A DNA stretch of 22,950 nt, taken from positions 1 to 22,950 of IMG/VR virus record IMGVR_UViG_3300025128_000362; one strand, 5' to 3'. This DNA comes from a virus. The position numbers were made by a program, and so were the translations under genes. A model generated the notes under the pieces. The model was not told the DNA's origin. It saw only the letters and a list, made by a program, of their open reading frames with translations, and made no database searches. This document shows positions 20,677 through 22,950 of this stretch, piece by piece (within the stretch, counting starts at the first letter, position 1; every line of letters begins with the position of its first letter).

Positions 20677-21042
20677 ATGGCAAATACGTTTAAGGCAATA
20701 AATTTTGCAGCAGAACCAGCTAGTGCTGGAACTCCCTATGTTATGTACACAGCAGCTGGAAGTACAACTACTGTAGTTCTTGGTCTTATACTTGCTAACA
20801 TACATACAACTGCTGTAACAACAGAGGTAGAATTAGTTTCTACAACATCAAATAGAGGTGGTGCTAACAATGTGGCTAATGGTACATCAATGTTAGTTAA
20901 AGATGTGAGCATCCCAAGTGGATCGTCACTTGAGATTTTATCTGGCTCAAAAGTTATTTTAGAAGCTGGAGATAAAATACAAATTGATTGTTCAGTAGCT
21001 GATAAACTTTCTGGTACATTATCAGTAATGGAAATAACATAG
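20677..21042 (+). CDS. small beta-rich tail/virion protein
   Basis: This 121-residue protein starts MANTFKAINFAAEPASAGTP and carries YTAAGSTTTVVLGLILANIH, a long beta strand with VTTEVELVS, then LVKDVSIPSGSSLEILSGSK and VILEAGDKIQIDCSVADK. This is a common small virion protein layout in marine phages, with an I-P-x-G-x-S-L-E-x-L core and an L-x-x-G-D-x-I strand. It is placed between two fibre genes, so it is probably part of the tail tip or fibre collar. An AAGGAGAAAAT ribosome-binding site lies upstream. Confidence 0.68.
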   Translation: MANTFKAINFAAEPASAGTPYVMYTAAGSTTTVVLGLILANIHTTAVTTEVELVSTTSNRGGANNVANGTSMLVKDVSIPSGSSLEILSGSKVILEAGDKIQIDCSVADKLSGTLSVMEIT

Positions 21043-21051
21043 GATTTATAA

Positions 21052-21918
21052 ATGTATATTGGAAATACACCAGCAGAAAATTATGCTAGTTTTTTAACTG
21101 AAACTTTTACAGTTTCGGCTACAGCTAGTTATACTTTATCTCATGCAGTAGCAAATGAGAATGATATTAGATTAGTTATTAATGGAGTAGTTCAACAACC
21201 TGGAAGTGGTAAAGCATACACAGCTTCTGGTACTACACTTACATTATCTAGTGCAACAGCATCTGGAGATGTAATGTATGCAGTTTATCTTGGCAGAGCT
21301 TTACAAACTGTTAATCCACCAAACGCATCTGTTGGATCAGCTCAAGTTGCAGATAGTTTAATTTCTGGTAAAACTGCTTTAGGTGCAACACCAGCAGATA
21401 CAGATGAACTGTTAATTTCTGATGCTGGAACATTAAAGAGAGTAGATTATAGTTATTTAAAATCTGCTAACACTCCATCTTTTTTAGCAAATAGAAGTGG
21501 CTCAGATCAAAGTATTACTAATAACACAAATACAACAGTAATTTTTGATAATGAGGTTATTGATACAGATAGTGGTTATGATACATCAACAGGAATTTAT
21601 ACAGTTCCAAGTGGCAAAGGTGGAAAATATTTTATTTGTGCAGCACCTACATTAACAGCAACAGGTGGTGCTACAATTTATAGAACTTTAATTACTAAAA
21701 ATGGAACAAGTACAGTAGTTGCAAGAGGAGATATAAGATTAGACTATGCTAGTGGTTTTGGAGAAAATACACCAGCTTGTAGTGCTATACTTGATTTATC
21801 AGCAGGAGATACTTTAAGAGTATTAGCAAGATTTGAAGGTCAGAATGGTGGAGCATTAAGTATTTCTAATTCTAGTAGTGGTTCACATTCACAATTTTTT
21901 GGATTTAAATTAATATAG
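21052..21918 (+). CDS. tail fibre with YIGN-type head and C1q-like C-terminal domain
   Basis: This 288-residue protein begins MYIGNTPAENYASFLTETF and has a beta module with NDIRLVINGVVQQPGSGKAY and SGDVMYAVYLGRAL (to about residue 90), a phage fibre base type. A linker with DTDELLISDAGTLKRVDYSY follows. From about 145 it has a C1q/TNF-like jelly-roll layout: FLANRSGSDQSITNNTNTTV, IFDNEVIDTDSGYDTSTGIY, TVPSGKGGKYFICAAPTL and a C-terminal FFGFKLI strand. Such trimeric heads commonly bind host receptors. It is the first of a series of fibre paralogues in this cluster. Confidence 0.75.
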   Translation: MYIGNTPAENYASFLTETFTVSATASYTLSHAVANENDIRLVINGVVQQPGSGKAYTASGTTLTLSSATASGDVMYAVYLGRALQTVNPPNASVGSAQVADSLISGKTALGATPADTDELLISDAGTLKRVDYSYLKSANTPSFLANRSGSDQSITNNTNTTVIFDNEVIDTDSGYDTSTGIYTVPSGKGGKYFICAAPTLTATGGATIYRTLITKNGTSTVVARGDIRLDYASGFGENTPACSAILDLSAGDTLRVLARFEGQNGGALSISNSSSGSHSQFFGFKLI

Positions 21919-21926
21919 GATAAATT

Positions 21927-22427
21927 ATGGCAATAGATAAAATACAATCAGAATCAATTAACCTTGCAGATAACTTTGCATTTACAGGAACTGTAACTGG
22001 TGCTGGTGAAAGTAATGTACCAATTTTTCATATTGAAGGGTCATCATTAAGCATTGCTACAAATACTCTTAGCAAAATAACTTATGATAGTGAAGTTTAT
22101 GATGCTAGTAATGTTTGGAATACAAGTACAAGTAAACTAACTTTACCAAGTGGAAAATTTTTAATTAATTTTTATTGTACTCACTATGGTAGTAGTTATT
22201 CAGAGGGTGCTAATATTTATATTTACAAAAATGGCTCACAGCATGGTATGCCATTTTCTGATTTTCATAGAAATTCTGATTTACCAAATTCTCATCATGC
22301 TTCTTTGTGGGGTGCAAATATTGTTGAAAGTGATGGAGATGATGAATTTGAAATTTATGGATACTTTAGAACAGATACAGGAAACAATACTGTAACTTAT
22401 TTAAAAATACAAGGCTTTAAAATTTAA
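21927..22427 (+). CDS. short fibre protein with C1q-like head
   Basis: This 166-residue protein begins MAIDKIQSESINLADNFAFT with GTVTGAG, a short attachment peptide typical of phage fibres. From residue about 32 it resembles the C-terminal domain of the preceding gene: P-I-F-H-I-E ... NTLSKITYDSEVYDASNVWN, then LTLPSGKFLINFYCTHYG, IYIYKNGSQ and a final YLKIQGFKI strand. This is again a C1q-like jelly roll. It may be a second receptor-binding head. The gene follows nine bases after the previous one, and ribosome-binding is weak (AGGAT). Confidence 0.7.
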   Translation: MAIDKIQSESINLADNFAFTGTVTGAGESNVPIFHIEGSSLSIATNTLSKITYDSEVYDASNVWNTSTSKLTLPSGKFLINFYCTHYGSSYSEGANIYIYKNGSQHGMPFSDFHRNSDLPNSHHASLWGANIVESDGDDEFEIYGYFRTDTGNNTVTYLKIQGFKI

Positions 22428-22446
22428 AATAAAGGAGAAACAAACT

Positions 22447-22776
22447 ATGGCAAATCTATCAACTAAAATTAAAATGTACTGCGAAGCAAATGGTGTTTCA
22501 AATGTAGATTTTATTAAAGATGTTTTGGTGCAAGACGATAGTGATGGCAATGGTGCTTACATTAAGGAGTGGAATTTAGATATTGCACAACCTACTGACG
22601 CACAATTATCAGCACAAGAATCAGCAGCAGATACAGAAGAAGCCAATAACGAAGTAAGAGCTACAAGAAAAGCTGCTTATGGTAATATTGGAGAACAGCT
22701 AGACGAAATCTATAAAGATATAGATTCTTGGAAAGCAAGAATTAAATCAATTAAAGACGCAAACCCAAAGAGTTAA
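22447..22776 (+). CDS. probable fibre assembly or tail accessory protein
   Basis: This 109-residue helical protein has an acidic centre (VLVQDDSDGNGAYIKEWNLD, then PTDAQLSAQESAADTEEANN) and ends RKAAYGNIGEQLDEIYKDID, SWKARIKSIKDANPKS. The final YxxIGxQLDxIYxDI...W...I...K...P pattern recurs in phage tail-region proteins, some annotated as XkdW-like or tail-fibre chaperones. The AAAGGAGAAAC ribosome-binding site is strong. Its place between fibre genes supports an assembly role, which is inference. Confidence 0.62.
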   Translation: MANLSTKIKMYCEANGVSNVDFIKDVLVQDDSDGNGAYIKEWNLDIAQPTDAQLSAQESAADTEEANNEVRATRKAAYGNIGEQLDEIYKDIDSWKARIKSIKDANPKS

Positions 22777-22779
22777 TTA

Positions 22780-22950
22780 ATGGCATACATAGGTAATAAA
22801 CCAACAGTAGGAAATTTTCAGATTTGTGATGCAATATCTGTAGTTAATGGTCAAGCTGCATACACAATGCAAGTAGGATCAGTTAATGTAATTCCTCAAT
22901 CTGCTAATCACATGATTGTATCTCTAAATGGTGTAATACAAAAACCAGGT
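22780..22950 (+). CDS. partial tail fibre, YIGN-type N-terminus (runs off the right edge)
   Basis: The gene starts at ATG 22780, three bases after the previous stop, and continues past the window, so 57 residues are visible. It opens MAYIGNKPTVGNFQICDAIS and continues AAYTMQVGSVNVIP and HMIVSLNGVIQKPG. The YIGN-x-P start and the V-x-LNGV-x-Q-x-PG block match the gene at 21052, so it is a paralogous fibre base. The C-terminal part, probably a receptor-binding head, is outside the window. Confidence 0.75.
   Translation, partial: MAYIGNKPTVGNFQICDAISVVNGQAAYTMQVGSVNVIPQSANHMIVSLNGVIQKPG

Noticed and set aside
1-22950. Integrase, attachment site, insertion sequence or lysogeny module
   Set aside because: No recombinase, transposase, terminal inverted repeat or att-like duplication was seen; the LexA-type and HExxH proteins alone do not establish lysogeny.

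Overview
This window is an AT-rich stretch (about one third G+C by eye) of a tailed double-stranded DNA phage. It carries a complete packaging and capsid module with P22/SU10-like short-tail (podovirus-type) proteins, but no integrase, lysis gene, DNA polymerase or RNA polymerase. The low G+C, very compact genes and the types of virion protein (DUF5309-type capsid, SU10-type adaptor, tiny lysine-rich proteins, C1q-like fibre heads) suggest a marine phage of an AT-rich alphaproteobacterium such as SAR11. That host call is an inference.

Layout. (1) 1-2664, minus strand: an early recombination operon, read from 2664 leftwards. It encodes a RecB-like PD-(D/E)XK exonuclease, a coiled-coil protein, an ERF-type annealing protein, a DUF736-like protein, a DUF3310 protein, a LexA-type winged-helix protein and a partial gene. 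(2) 2665-2785: a divergent promoter region whose two start codons sit almost on the candidate -10 boxes. (3) 2786-7653, plus strand: a tightly overlapped accessory/early operon. It holds an HExxH metallopeptidase-like protein, an exported cysteine protein, a PAPS-reductase-like PP-loop protein with a cysteine cluster, a PD-(D/E)XK-like phage protein, a C5-cytosine methyltransferase, a tiny zinc-binding-type protein, an MT-A70 adenine methyltransferase, a winged-helix protein followed by direct repeats, and two more small proteins. (4) 7654-8051: a transcription boundary with a probable terminator, a long hairpin and a small antisense gene that is easily missed. (5) 8052-10293: small terminase subunit, a 343-base gene-free region rich in palindromes, a small protein and large terminase. 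(6) 10295-18610: portal, scaffold, capsid, decoration-like proteins, three tiny basic proteins, adaptor and a gp10-like tail protein. (7) 18618-22950: a tail-fibre cluster with C1q-like heads.

The genes fit together as follows. The minus-strand operon supplies exonuclease-plus-annealase recombination. The plus early operon modifies or protects DNA (two methyltransferases, a PP-loop enzyme, a nuclease-like protein) and regulates expression. The right-hand two thirds builds the virion in canonical order.

The most striking observation is inside the cytosine methyltransferase gene. A 238-codon open frame in the +1 register (5073-5789) is not random-looking. It reads like a protein type I recall as stand-alone or fused phage methyltransferase C-termini, while the main frame is a coherent methyltransferase with all its motifs. 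This may be an overlapping gene or the trace of an ancient frame switch. Other points worth a look are a fibre repeat that is nearly identical in protein but almost fully recoded in DNA, a set of G5/C5 hairpins without U-tracts, and the structured terS-terL spacer.
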